Below are positions 9,897 to 17,986 of a stretch of 37,257 nucleotides of DNA, one piece after another. Numbering within the stretch: position 1 is the stretch's first letter; each line of letters begins with the position of its first letter. The translations under genes and the position numbers were made by a program. Origin of the DNA: Flavobacteriaceae bacterium (GTDB lineage: Bacteria; Bacteroidota; Bacteroidia; UKL13-3); NCBI GenBank assembly GCA_025363675.1, contig JANYDJ010000248.1, forward strand, positions 1 through 37,257, read 5' to 3'. The notes under the pieces are model-generated. The model saw nothing but the letters and a program-made list of their open reading frames with translations, had not been told where the DNA came from and ran no database searches.

Positions 9897-10952
9897 TTGA
9901 AAACCATTAGTATTGAAAATACAACTTTTATTGAAAAAATTACCTTAGCGGTATTTTGCGGCTTGCTTATATCATTTACATCCTGTGTGCCCATGCGTAA
10001 ATTTGAAGATCTGCAGGCCGCTAAACTAGCTTCAGATTCTGCAAACAAATATTGCTTGGAAAAGTACGGTAAGCTTCACGAGCAAGATTCATTGCACGAA
10101 TCGCAAGCATCGTCTGCCAAAAGAATTATTCAAAAACTTAAAGAAGACAGTTTGGAAACCAATACCATTTTGGCCAAACAACGAGAATTATATAAAGAAC
10201 TGAACGAGACCTATGAGAAAGAAATTAAATTTGGTAGCATGGAGGCTCAACGCAAAATGGACCAGTTGAAAGATTTGGAAAGCAAATACAATGATAAGAT
10301 GAAAGATTATGAAGAGATGAAAGCAAAGATGACACAGTTAAAAGATGAGGAACAAAAACTGCAAAGTGAAAAAGGAAGTTTGAGCACCAGCTTGCAAGAG
10401 CGTGATAAAACATTACAAGAAAAAGAACAGAAACTGGCCGAGCTGCAACAAATTCTTCATAGCAAAGACTCTTCAGTTAAAGCATTAAAAGCATCGGTGA
10501 GCAATGCATTGTTAGGCTTTAAAGATGCAGGTTTAGAAATTAATATTAAGAACGGAAAAGTATATGTATCACTCAGTGAGCAATTATTATTTGCATCGGG
10601 CAAAACGGATGTAGACAAGAAAGGACGTGAGGCATTATTACAACTTGCAACTGTATTGGAAAAACAAAAAGACATTAATATATTGGTAGAAGGCCACACG
10701 GATGATGTGCCCATTAAAACAGAAAAGATGCAGGACAATTGGGACCTGAGCGTGATGCGTGCAAATAGTATTGTGCGTATTCTCACCAAAGACGGCAGTA
10801 TAGACCCCAAGCGTATTATGGCTGCTGGTCGTAGTCAATATTCTCCAATCGACCCGAGCAAAACTGCCGAAGCTAGAAAGAAAAATCGCCGTACAGAAAT
10901 TATACTAACTCCTAAGTTGGATGAGTTGTTGCAGATTATAGATAATCAGTAA
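9897..10952 (+). CDS. OmpA-family peptidoglycan-associated lipoprotein
   Basis: Outer-membrane lipoprotein expected to tether the envelope to peptidoglycan, 351 residues. The N-terminal signal ends in a lipobox ISFTSC (Cys ~30). Residues ~45-205 are a long charged, Gln/Lys/Glu-rich coiled coil. The C-terminal OmpA domain (~225-345) shows LLFASGKTDVD, VEGHTDDVPI and RANSIVRIL with the usual ...RKKNRRTEIIL end. The start codon is TTG: the frame gives a proper signal peptide only from here, and there is no upstream ATG. It faces away from the exb operon; both concern the envelope, but no shared control is visible. Confidence 0.9.
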   Translation: MKTISIENTTFIEKITLAVFCGLLISFTSCVPMRKFEDLQAAKLASDSANKYCLEKYGKLHEQDSLHESQASSAKRIIQKLKEDSLETNTILAKQRELYKELNETYEKEIKFGSMEAQRKMDQLKDLESKYNDKMKDYEEMKAKMTQLKDEEQKLQSEKGSLSTSLQERDKTLQEKEQKLAELQQILHSKDSSVKALKASVSNALLGFKDAGLEINIKNGKVYVSLSEQLLFASGKTDVDKKGREALLQLATVLEKQKDINILVEGHTDDVPIKTEKMQDNWDLSVMRANSIVRILTKDGSIDPKRIMAAGRSQYSPIDPSKTAEARKKNRRTEIILTPKLDELLQIIDNQ

Positions 10953-11028
10953 GTGGGGTCAGGGGTCAGGATTCGGGGGCTGACGCGGACTATGAAACTT
11001 AAAAAATGAGATAATCAACTTGCGACAT

Positions 11029-11050
11029 TTGCGGTAAAAATTCACCGCAA
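11029..11050. repeat. Small inverted repeat between convergent genes
   Basis: TTGCGGT (11029-11035) and ACCGCAA (11044-11050) around an 8-base loop, between the OmpA-like gene and lpd. No T run follows on either strand. It could be a weak terminator or a REP-like remnant. Confidence 0.4.
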
Positions 11051-11077
11051 GGAACGCTATAATATAATTTCAGATTA

Positions 11078-12481
11078 TTACACATGCAAAGCCCTATTTG
11101 CAGTAGCTGCTAAACATGCTTCTTTAAATGCTTCTGTATAGGTTGGGTGGGCATGGCTCATTCGTGAAATATCTTCGGCACTGGCACGAAACTCCATCGC
11201 TACCACTGCTTCGGCAATCATATCAGCCGCACGAGGGCCTATCATGTGTACGCCTAATATTTCATCGGTAGTGGCATCGGCCAATACTTTTATTTGTCCA
11301 TCCAAATCCATGGAAGCACGGGCACGACCACTAGCACGAAATGGGAACGAGCCTAATTTATAGGCTATGTTTTTAGCTTTCAATTCTTCTTCAGTATATC
11401 CAACCGAGGCCACTTCTGGCCAAGTATATACTACCCCAGGAATTAATAAGTAATTGATATGTGGTTTTTGTCCTGATATATATTCTGCTACCATCACCCC
11501 TTCCTCTTCAGCTTTGTGGGCAAGCATTGCACCTTTTACCACATCGCCTATTGCATATATATTGGGCACATTTGTTTGCAAATGTTCATCGGTTTCTATG
11601 CGTCCGCGTTCATCAGTTTTCACGCCGGCTTTATCTAATCCAAGTCCGTCAGTATATGCTTTACGACCGACAGATACCAAGCAATAATCGCCTTTAAATT
11701 CTTGCTCTTTGCCTTGGGCATCGAGTGCTTTTACTATTACTTCTTTACCTTTAACGGTAGCACTTTGCACTTTGTGACTTGTATTTATACTCATCCCCAT
11801 TTTTTTGAGAACACGCCCCAAATCCTTGCCCATCGTGCGATCCATAGTGGGTATAATACTATCGGCATATTCTATTACGCTAACTTGGCTACCTAAACGT
11901 GCGTATACTGAACCCAATTCTAAACCAATAACTCCACCGCCTATCACTATTAAATGCTTTGGAATTTCAGTTAAGTTCAGTGCTTCTGTACTTGTGATAA
12001 TACGTTTTTTGTCGATATTAATTCCTGGTAGTGACACTGGCTTAGAACCTGTAGCTATAATAGTTTTAGCTGTTTCTATCGTCGTTTCTTTCCCCTCACT
12101 ATCCGTAATTTTTATTTGTGTAGGGCTTGCAAATGAACCGGTGCCTGTATATACTTCTATTTTATTTTTCTTCATCAAAAAAGTGATTCCATCGCAGGTT
12201 TGCTTTACCACTTCATTTTTGCGTTTAATCATTTGTTCCAGATTTACTTTCAATGTTCCAGTTTCAATCCCATGTTCCTTAAAAGTGTGCGAGGCATTAT
12301 AATAATGTTCGCTGCTATCGAGCAAGGCCTTGCTGGGTATGCATCCTACATTGAGGCAAGTGCCGCCCAAAGTATGATACTTTTCAATTAGTGCTACTTT
12401 CATTCCCAATTGTGCACAGCGTATTGCCGCCACATAGCCGCCCGGTCCTGAACCTATAATAGTGATATCAAATTTGTTCAT
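11078..12481 (-). CDS. lpdA: Dihydrolipoamide dehydrogenase (E3)
   Basis: Flavoprotein that reoxidises dihydrolipoamide in the 2-oxo-acid dehydrogenase and glycine-cleavage complexes, giving NADH. It has 467 residues, normal for E3. The FAD-binding GSGPGG is at ~11-16. The redox disulfide is in GGTCLNVGCIPSK (C42, C47). The NAD site VIGGGVIGLELGSVYARLG is at ~180. AIGDV of the second FAD motif is at ~316. The C-terminal SHAHPTYTEA supplies the catalytic His-Glu pair. It stands alone: no E1 or E2 gene lies nearby. A TAAATTTG box precedes it at plus 12501-12508. Confidence 0.96.
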   Translation of the reverse strand: MNKFDITIIGSGPGGYVAAIRCAQLGMKVALIEKYHTLGGTCLNVGCIPSKALLDSSEHYYNASHTFKEHGIETGTLKVNLEQMIKRKNEVVKQTCDGITFLMKKNKIEVYTGTGSFASPTQIKITDSEGKETTIETAKTIIATGSKPVSLPGINIDKKRIITSTEALNLTEIPKHLIVIGGGVIGLELGSVYARLGSQVSVIEYADSIIPTMDRTMGKDLGRVLKKMGMSINTSHKVQSATVKGKEVIVKALDAQGKEQEFKGDYCLVSVGRKAYTDGLGLDKAGVKTDERGRIETDEHLQTNVPNIYAIGDVVKGAMLAHKAEEEGVMVAEYISGQKPHINYLLIPGVVYTWPEVASVGYTEEELKAKNIAYKLGSFPFRASGRARASMDLDGQIKVLADATTDEILGVHMIGPRAADMIAEAVVAMEFRASAEDISRMSHAHPTYTEAFKEACLAATANRALHV

Positions 12482-12500
12482 GTTATGTTATTTGAGGTTG

Positions 12501-12508
12501 CAAATTTA
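12501..12508 (-). promoter_or_regulatory. Possible -7 box of lpdA
   Basis: TAAATTTG on the minus strand, 19 bases before the ATG. No clear TTG lies at N19-20, because the upstream sequence is the TAGTCGT repeat. Confidence 0.4.
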
Positions 12509-12516
12509 GGGGTAAT

Positions 12517-12594
12517 TAGTCGTTAGTCGTTAGTCAATTAGTCGTTAGTTTTTGTCTTTCGTCTTTTGTCTTTTTATCTTTTTATCTTTTGTCT
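12517..12594. repeat. Degenerate low-complexity tandem repeats
   Basis: Three to four copies of TAGTCGT-like units (12518-12550), followed by TTTTGTCTTTCGTC / TTTTTATC-like units to about 12594. Such drifting short repeats are common between genes in this phylum. No coding potential. Confidence 0.7.
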
Positions 12595-12701
12595 AAATTG
12601 ACAATGTGTGAATGATATAACTTATTGTAATTATTATATAACTTTTAAAGAATTGATAGACCTCACCTTTGTTGCATAAAATATACTAACAATTAAAAAA
12701 T

Positions 12702-13028
12702 ATGATAATGAAAAAATTAACACTCTGTATTATTACAACATGTTTGTTGTTTACTACAATTCCAACGCAAACCAAAGCGGGAACTCCAACCACTACTGCT
12801 AAAGCTACTACTAATAAGGTAAACGAAGCAGCCAATGCCAATGCATTACTATCGCGTTTGAACGAAATTAGGGAGATGGACAAATCGAATTTATCTTCTC
12901 CTGAAAAGAAGGCACTACGCACCGAAGTTTTTTCAATAAGAAAACATCTTAAAGATATTGGCGGAGGTGTATATATTTCTGCTGGTGCACTTATAGTAAT
13001 ATTGATTTTGCTAATCATACTACTATAA
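12702..13028 (+). CDS. Small exported or membrane-anchored protein, unknown function
   Basis: 108 residues. The N-terminus is a signal peptide (KKLTLCIITTCLLFTT..., cleavage near TKAG). The centre is Thr/Ala-rich and then a charged helix (SRLNEIREMDKSNLSSPEKKALRTEV, split here as two helical stretches). The C-terminus is a hydrophobic segment (~88-108, VYISAGALIVILILLIILL). It is therefore probably anchored in the inner membrane with a periplasmic helical part. A second ATG two codons in (12708) gives MKKL, a more usual beginning. It heads a cluster of tiny membrane proteins (13081, 13306). I know the pattern from Bacteroidota genomes but not its function. Confidence 0.75.
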   Translation: MIMKKLTLCIITTCLLFTTIPTQTKAGTPTTTAKATTNKVNEAANANALLSRLNEIREMDKSNLSSPEKKALRTEVFSIRKHLKDIGGGVYISAGALIVILILLIILL

Positions 13029-13080
13029 TAAAAAATATCTAACTACATCAAAAAAAAACAAAAATTAAATAAACAAAATT

Positions 13081-13236
13081 ATGGGAAATTTATTATATGT
13101 CATTGCAGTTATATTAGTGATTGCTTGGCTCATCGGATTTGTTGGCTACAATGCTGGAGGTATTATACATATTCTATTGGTAATTGCAATTGTGGCGGTG
13201 CTATTAAGAGTGATATCAGGAAGAAGGGCGTTATAA
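13081..13236 (+). CDS. lmo0937-family small membrane protein (copy 1)
   Basis: 51-residue protein. It starts MGNLLYVIAVILVIAWLIGF and has the family signature GGIIHILLVIAIVAVLLR. Two short hydrophobic helices are joined by a GYNAGG turn, with a basic tail (SGRRAL). The lmo0937 family is named after a Listeria stress gene and its role is not known. Three more copies lie in this window (20582-20740, 20744-20908, 23956-24120). It sits 52 bases after the previous small membrane gene and 69 before the next, so it is likely one transcript. Confidence 0.85.
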   Translation: MGNLLYVIAVILVIAWLIGFVGYNAGGIIHILLVIAIVAVLLRVISGRRAL

Positions 13237-13305
13237 TACAAGCATGTTTTATAACAAACAACAAAAATTGTGATTTTCAATTCTTGATTAAGAAAATAAA
13301 AATAG

Positions 13306-13500
13306 ATGAATATTAAAAGAATTTTTGGAGCCCTACTTACCGTTTTGGGAATAACAGGCTTAATATATGCAGCTATATTGTTTGCAAATACACAGGGCAA
13401 CCAATACGATGTTAAATCGCTTGCTATCTATGGCATACTCGGCATTGTATTCTTTATTTCTGGAATCGGTTTAGTTCGCACCACCAAAGACGAAGCATAA
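13306..13500 (+). CDS. Small two-helix membrane protein
   Basis: 64 residues with two membrane helices (IFGALLTVLGITGLIYAAIL at ~5-24; LAIYGILGIVFFISGIGLV at ~39-57) and a charged end (RTTKDEA). Function unknown. It is third in a run of tiny membrane-protein genes. The start MNIKRIF is the only sensible one and follows an A-rich leader. A terminator-like hairpin follows at 13575-13608. Confidence 0.75.
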   Translation: MNIKRIFGALLTVLGITGLIYAAILFANTQGNQYDVKSLAIYGILGIVFFISGIGLVRTTKDEA

Positions 13501-13574
13501 CATACACAAACATTTTGAACCTGTATAAATAAATTATTAGAAATATTTTCGAACTAGTTAATTATATAAATCAT

Positions 13575-13608
13575 AAAAAAGCATCATTCATAAACATGGT
13601 GCTTTTTT
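13575..13608. terminator. Terminator after the small membrane-protein cluster
   Basis: AAAAAAGCATCA (13575-13586) pairs with TGGTGCTTTTTT (13597-13608) through one G-T wobble, with a 10-base loop. It has A and T runs on both sides and could work in both directions. Confidence 0.8.
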
Positions 13609-13734
13609 TATTGGTAAATAACAATTATCATATCCCGTTTCTAAATTAAAAAAAGAACCAAATAGATGCTTTTTTAAAATTTACAACGAAAACAAAAACC
13701 TCATTAAAAAAAACAATTAAAAAAAATAATACCA

Positions 13735-14127
13735 ATGACAAAAGCACTATATCTCGGTATTTGGATGGATCATTCAAATGCACACCTAATGGAATTTAGC
13801 CCCGAAACTATTGAAACCACTACTATTGAGTCGCCATTTACTAATCAAGAAAAAGAACAAAGCTTGAACAAAAGTGAACACGTGATGCACAATAAAGAAC
13901 AACACATGCAAAAAGAATATTATAAAAAACTGGGAGATGTAATCAAAAATTATTCATCAGTTGTATTATTTGGCCCTACCCTGGCTAAAGTGGAATTATA
14001 TAATATTTTGATAGAAGATCATCATTTTTCAAAAATAAAAATTGAGGTGAAACAAACCAATAAAATGAGCGATAACCAACAACACGCATTTGTAAAAGAA
14101 CATTTTAAATTTATCCATATCAATTAA
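13735..14127 (+). CDS. Possible baeRF/eRF1-like domain protein
   Basis: 130 residues with no signal or membrane segment. The N-terminus (ALYLGIWMDHSNAHLMEF) and the C-terminal half (VVLFGPTLAKVELYNILIED ... KMSDNQQHAFVKEHF) resemble the bacterial archaeo-eukaryotic release-factor (baeRF) proteins. Those carry 'W(I/L)DH..A' at the start and 'GP..AK.EL..YL' later. A basis in recall only: I cannot run the profile. It precedes an acidic protein by 20 bases and is likely co-transcribed with it. If the call is right it may be a ribosome-associated stress factor, but that is inference. Confidence 0.5.
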   Translation: MTKALYLGIWMDHSNAHLMEFSPETIETTTIESPFTNQEKEQSLNKSEHVMHNKEQHMQKEYYKKLGDVIKNYSSVVLFGPTLAKVELYNILIEDHHFSKIKIEVKQTNKMSDNQQHAFVKEHFKFIHIN

Positions 14128-14147
14128 TCCAGAATAAATATACTGCC

Positions 14148-14492
14148 ATGGAAACCAATAATATTTATTCATTACCTAGTGATAATAAAGATAAAAATGA
14201 TTTTCCAGGATATCCGTTATATCCCGCCTATGAGGATATATATAATCGATTGCAAAAAGCTGGAGATATTGACCCAGAAGATGTGTCAACAAAGAAGAGC
14301 ACCAATGAGCTTGACCCAACCGATAGCGATGGTGATCCGATTGCCATTGGCGTAGACGATGATGACTCAGGCAACGATTTGGATGTGCCTGGTTCGGAAT
14401 TGGATGATGAACAAGAAAATATTGGCAGCGAAGATGAAGAAAACAATTATTATAGTTTGGGAGGCGATAACCACAACAAACTAGAAAATTAA
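14148..14492 (+). CDS. Highly acidic protein, unknown function
   Basis: 114 residues, strongly acidic (runs such as GVDDDDSGNDLDVPGSELDD and GSEDEEN) and no hydrophobic segment, so probably soluble and partly disordered. The N-terminal part (PGYPLYPAYEDIYNR) is a motif I recall from short conserved Bacteroidota proteins next to stress genes. No catalytic motif. It lies 20 bases after the baeRF-like gene. Asp-rich repeats might bind divalent cations, but no EF-hand or dockerin loop is present. Confidence 0.65.
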   Translation: METNNIYSLPSDNKDKNDFPGYPLYPAYEDIYNRLQKAGDIDPEDVSTKKSTNELDPTDSDGDPIAIGVDDDDSGNDLDVPGSELDDEQENIGSEDEENNYYSLGGDNHNKLEN

Positions 14493-14571
14493 GGACAACG
14501 GAAGCAGAAATTGTAATATACTATTTACAAAAAAATAGAACCTTAAATGGGGTGTACCGTTAACGAAAAAA

Positions 14572-14817
14572 ATGACTAAGTCGCCTTATACGATAAATCA
14601 ACGCAAATATATAGTATTTGTACTGATTATTTGTTTGGGGATTTTGCTTTTGGTATCTTCCCTCTCTGTTCTTAAATCTCTGCTCTCGGCTGTTATACTA
14701 TATATTTTATTTAAGCCCATGTTTGGCTTAATTGGTTTGGTGATTGGTCCTTTTCTTATTTCCTATTTTATATTACTGTTGAAAATGTATGAAACACATT
14801 ATATGAAATCGACTTGA
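14572..14817 (+). CDS. Internally deleted AI-2E-type permease remnant
   Basis: 81 residues with three short hydrophobic stretches. Residues ~14-50 (LIICLGILLLVSSLSVLKSL, then SAVILYILFKPMF) look like the first hairpin of AI-2E/PerM-family permeases. Residues ~51-78 (GLIGLVIGPFLISYFILLLK MYETHY) look like the last segment of the same family (GLxGLxxGPxxxxxxxxLxxxY). Normal members have about 350 residues, so roughly 270 residues seem to be missing in frame. It may be a dead remnant or a shortened membrane protein. The gene begins with ATG after an A run and shows no frameshift. The family assignment is from recalled pattern. Confidence 0.5.
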   Translation: MTKSPYTINQRKYIVFVLIICLGILLLVSSLSVLKSLLSAVILYILFKPMFGLIGLVIGPFLISYFILLLKMYETHYMKST

Positions 14818-14972
14818 TCTAATTTCTAAAATCCTGAAATTTAATAAATGTGAGAAAGATATAAATTATTATAATATTTGTATAATTTATCAACATTAAT
14901 ATAGACCCAATTTTGCATATAAATAAGTTATAAAATAATCATATCTTTAACACTAAAAAAAAACTATCAATT

Positions 14973-15476
14973 ATGAAAACAAAATCAATTTTAATGATTA
15001 CTTGCTGCACCGCATTCGTTGCATTATTTTCTGCCTGCAACAGAGACGTAACTGGCTGCACCGATTCAAATGCCGATAACTATGCATCGAAGGCAAACAA
15101 AAATGCTGACTGCCGTTATCGCCATGCATCCAATATCGACATTAGCGGTATATCAAGTACCAAACCCGATGGCACAGCCTGGGACAATGGAGACAACCCA
15201 GATGTGAAGGTAAATTTTGGCAAAAAAAGCAGCTCGGGTTACGACCACTCAACTAATACTGCCGACAATGCTTCTTCCACTGCAACTGTTACCCCTAATG
15301 GAACAGTAACATTTTCGAACGAGGACTGGAAATATGAAATTGTGGATGTAGATGCATTGGGAAATGAAGTAATGTCGACTGGCATATTTAATCCTCTTAC
15401 TGCCACCGTAACAGACAATACCATCACTGTTACAAACAATGGTATTACCATTAAATTCAAATATACTATACAATAA
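14973..15476 (+). CDS. Lipoprotein with a GCTDxxAxNY motif
   Basis: 167 residues. The signal peptide ends in a lipobox (LFSAC, Cys ~22). Directly after comes GCTDSNADNYASKANKNADC, the Cys-bounded 'GCTDPxAxNYNPxAxxDDGSC' motif frequent in Bacteroidota surface proteins. Residues ~55-167 are Thr/Asp-rich with alternating beta strands, ending GITIKFKYTIQ, compatible with a small C2-like beta sandwich. It is probably on the periplasmic or outer face. It is alone on its transcript: an ATAGACC...TTTG element lies 58-72 bases upstream and a strong terminator follows. Confidence 0.75.
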   Translation: MKTKSILMITCCTAFVALFSACNRDVTGCTDSNADNYASKANKNADCRYRHASNIDISGISSTKPDGTAWDNGDNPDVKVNFGKKSSSGYDHSTNTADNASSTATVTPNGTVTFSNEDWKYEIVDVDALGNEVMSTGIFNPLTATVTDNTITVTNNGITIKFKYTIQ

Positions 15477-15530
15477 AAAGGTTAGTGAATTAATAAGAAC
15501 GCAATCCAAAAATAAGATGTGGATTTGCAG

Positions 15531-15566
15531 AAAAATGCCTCTTCAAATGAAGGGGCATTTTTTTTT
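15531..15566 (+). terminator. Terminator after the GCTD lipoprotein gene
   Basis: AAAAATGCCTCTTC (15531-15544), loop AAAT, GAAGGGGCATTTTT (15549-15562), then a T run. The 14-bp stem has one wobble. Confidence 0.9.
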
Positions 15567-15677
15567 AATTTGTTAAGTAGAACAGTGTGAATTATACAAC
15601 TTTTTCATACCCTAATATAATATCTGTGCTCCTAAATAAGTTCACTTTTGTGAAAAGTCCCACAACATATATCCACT

Positions 15678-16355
15678 ATGAAATTGTTCTTAAAATTAAC
15701 CTATCTAGCAGCATTTGCAATAGCAGTAGCTGTTGCTTTTTTTGGCAACTCAAGTTGCACCAGCACCGATGAAAAAAACGTGCGAACACCGGGTGAATTT
15801 TTAAACCATACTATTGAATTTAATACTACCATGCGGAAGCTTTGGGTGAACCATATTGTTTGGACCCGAAATGTGATACTATGCATTGTAGATGACCTCC
15901 CCGGCAAAGATCAAGCACTTAACCGCTTGATGAAAAACCAAATAGAAATTGGAAACATTATAAAGCCATACTATGGAGAAGAAGCTGGAAAGAAACTAAC
16001 CGAACTTTTATTCGAACATATTAATATAGCTTCGGATGTGGTGAAAGAAGCAAAGATTGGCAATACCAATATGCTTGACGATGTGAATACCCACTGGTAT
16101 AAAAATGCCGATGAGATTTCTGAATTTCTTGGGAAAATAAATCCGAATTGGGTATTGACCGACATCAAAGCAATGCTGAAAAAGCACTTAGAAATTACTA
16201 CCGACGAAGCCGTGCAACGCATAAAAAAAGATTATGATGCCGATGTACTTGCTTTTGACAAACTTTACAACCAAACACTGGCTATGGCCGATATGCTTGC
16301 ACTTGGAATAGAAAAACAATTTCCTGCAAATAGCAAAACCATTGCATCAAATTAA
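15678..16355 (+). CDS. Conserved exported helical protein, unknown function
   Basis: 225 residues. The N-terminal hydrophobic segment (LTYLAAFAIAVAVAFFGNSSC) looks like a lipoprotein signal. The remainder is helical. It contains WVNHIVWTRNVILCIVDDLP (~50-70), IGNIIKPYYGEEAG (~92-105) and ITTDEAVQRIKKDYDADV (~178-195). I recall close relatives, without the signal, in many soil bacteria including Bacillus, sometimes misnamed in databases. The fold is probably a four-helix bundle. Conserved His and Trp in the first helix could hold a metal or cofactor, but this is untested. It lies 46 bases upstream of the cupin gene. Confidence 0.7.
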   Translation: MKLFLKLTYLAAFAIAVAVAFFGNSSCTSTDEKNVRTPGEFLNHTIEFNTTMRKLWVNHIVWTRNVILCIVDDLPGKDQALNRLMKNQIEIGNIIKPYYGEEAGKKLTELLFEHINIASDVVKEAKIGNTNMLDDVNTHWYKNADEISEFLGKINPNWVLTDIKAMLKKHLEITTDEAVQRIKKDYDADVLAFDKLYNQTLAMADMLALGIEKQFPANSKTIASN

Positions 16356-16401
16356 TATAACATATATACACGGGTTAAATACTTATAATAAAAAAAATAA
16401 A

Positions 16402-16809
16402 ATGGATACCAAATTTATTAATGCTACCACGCAACGCCCCGAAGGAAATAGAACCACCGATGCACAGTTGGTTACTATCGATCTTGCTTCATTTATTGAG
16501 CAGATAAAGGAAGAAAAAGAATGGAAAGAAAGTGATAGAAATGCTATTACTGTTTTTAAAACCAACGGTATGTGCATTGTTCTAGTTGCTTTGCACAAAG
16601 ATGCTGAGATGATTAAACACACAGCAGCTGGCCTTATTAGCGTGGAGGTTCTGGAAGGGAAAATGATATTTAAAACCGAAAATAATTCTATTAACCTGGG
16701 AAAGGGAAAAATGTTGGCATTGCATGAAGGGATACAGCATAGTGTATTGGCCCAAGAAGAAACTATATTTCTTTTAACCATTACCAATGTTTTGACCTCC
16801 TATATGTAA
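16402..16809 (+). CDS. Cupin-domain protein
   Basis: 135 residues, one cupin barrel. The pattern is ALHKDAEMIKHTAAGLISVE in strand 1, LEGKMIFKTENNSINLGKGK with the glycine turn, and MLALHEGIQHSVLAQEETIF in strand 2. The histidines in HKDAE...H and in HEGIQHS are at the usual metal-site places. Small cupins of this kind follow oxidative or envelope stress genes, but no substrate can be named. ATG 16402 is chosen. The frame stays open back to 16342, but that would overlap the previous gene and add an unconserved-looking tail. Confidence 0.8.
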   Translation: MDTKFINATTQRPEGNRTTDAQLVTIDLASFIEQIKEEKEWKESDRNAITVFKTNGMCIVLVALHKDAEMIKHTAAGLISVEVLEGKMIFKTENNSINLGKGKMLALHEGIQHSVLAQEETIFLLTITNVLTSYM

Positions 16810-16917
16810 CCCGTTACTATATAGTAGCAATCTCGTAATTGAATTCTCCTATAATATTTAGGTAATATATAGGAATATATATCCCAACCTAATATCAAAA
16901 TATATTATAAAATACAG

Positions 16918-17982
16918 ATGCCACAATTAGCAGCCATATCTACCATTGATTTTCCTTTTAAAGTTAGTCAGCAAGAGGTGAAACAGTATGCCAAAGATTT
17001 ATTTGCACCCTCTTTCCCCCAAGTAGACCGTATGCTAAGTGCTTTTGACAATACGGAAATAATAACAAGAAATTTTTGCAAGCCACTCCAATATTATAGT
17101 GCTAAACATACCTTCCAAGAGCAAAACGCTGAGTATATAAAAATTGCCCTTGAATACTCAATAAAATCTATTGAAAATTGTATAGCCCAAGCACAAATTA
17201 ATAAAGAAGAAATAACCGATATTATATTTCTTTCTACTACTGGGTTATCTACACCTAGTTTGGATGCCCTTATTATAAATTCGATGAAACTAAACCAGCA
17301 CATTAACCGCACCCCTATTTTTGGATTGGGCTGTGCAGGCGGTGCTGCTGGTTTTGCCAAAGCATGTGTATTGGCAAAAGCAAATCCTGAGTCTGTAGTT
17401 TTACTGGTAGCAGTGGAACTTTGTTCCCTCACCTTTTTGCGTAACGATTATAGTAAAAGTAACTTTATAGGCTCTAGCTTGTTTTCTGATGGGGTAGCTT
17501 CCTGTATTATAACTGGAGATCATTATAAAAGCAAAACTACCGATAGTATTTCATTTTTAGCTTCGCAAAGCAAATTATATTATAACACCTTGGATGTGAT
17601 GGGTTGGGAATTTTTAGATGCGGGGTTCAAAGTTTTATTCTCTCAGGATATCCCAACTATTATACAAAAAAATGTATATAATGATGTTACTTCATTTTTA
17701 GAAAAAAATCAATTAGAACTTGCAGCCATCAAGAATTTTATTTTTCATCCTGGAGGAAAAAAAGTACTTTCAGCATATACCGAAGCATTAAAGGTAGAAG
17801 GAGACTTTTTAAAAAACACCAGAGAAGTAATGAACGAGAATGGCAATATGAGCAGCCCCACCGTATTATATGTATTGGAGCGGTTTATTAAAAGCGGATA
17901 TGAAGATGGTTATGGGTTGATGATGGCTATGGGACCCGGCTTCTCAAGCGAGATTATATTACTTCAGATGGAAAAGCATTAA
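16918..17982 (+). CDS. Type III polyketide synthase (chalcone/alkylpyrone synthase family)
   Basis: 354 residues, the normal size for bacterial type III PKS. It condenses an acyl-CoA starter with malonyl-CoA. The catalytic triad is visible: Cys139 in GLGCAGGAAG, His277 in FIFHPGGKK and Asn310 in GNMSSPTVLYVLE. The C-terminal GPGFSSE loop is present. The next gene starts 4 bases after the stop and encodes an ICMT-like methyltransferase. This is the same pair as bpsA-bpsB of Bacillus, where the products are alkylpyrones and their methyl ethers. I infer a similar product (alkylpyrone or resorcinol lipid). The starter length cannot be read from the sequence. Confidence 0.92.
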   Translation: MPQLAAISTIDFPFKVSQQEVKQYAKDLFAPSFPQVDRMLSAFDNTEIITRNFCKPLQYYSAKHTFQEQNAEYIKIALEYSIKSIENCIAQAQINKEEITDIIFLSTTGLSTPSLDALIINSMKLNQHINRTPIFGLGCAGGAAGFAKACVLAKANPESVVLLVAVELCSLTFLRNDYSKSNFIGSSLFSDGVASCIITGDHYKSKTTDSISFLASQSKLYYNTLDVMGWEFLDAGFKVLFSQDIPTIIQKNVYNDVTSFLEKNQLELAAIKNFIFHPGGKKVLSAYTEALKVEGDFLKNTREVMNENGNMSSPTVLYVLERFIKSGYEDGYGLMMAMGPGFSSEIILLQMEKH

Positions 17983-17986
17983 AAAA

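Noticed and set aside
10954-10985. GGGGTCAGGGGTCAGG stretch as a regulatory element
   Set aside because: Short G-rich tandem of a sort common between Bacteroidota genes; no partner or gene start near it.
12517-12594. CRISPR-like array
   Set aside because: Units are 7-14 bases, continuous and without spacers; a degenerate tandem repeat.
13017-13080. tRNA or small RNA in the A-rich spacer
   Set aside because: No cloverleaf, T-loop sequence or stable hairpin; no tRNA signature was found anywhere in the window.
14326-14440. Calcium-binding repeats in the acidic protein
   Set aside because: The Asp/Glu runs do not follow EF-hand, RTX or thrombospondin-3 spacing.
16342-16401. Longer start of the cupin gene
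   Set aside because: It would begin inside the previous gene and add an Asn/Lys/Tyr tail not expected in the family; ATG 16402 fits better.
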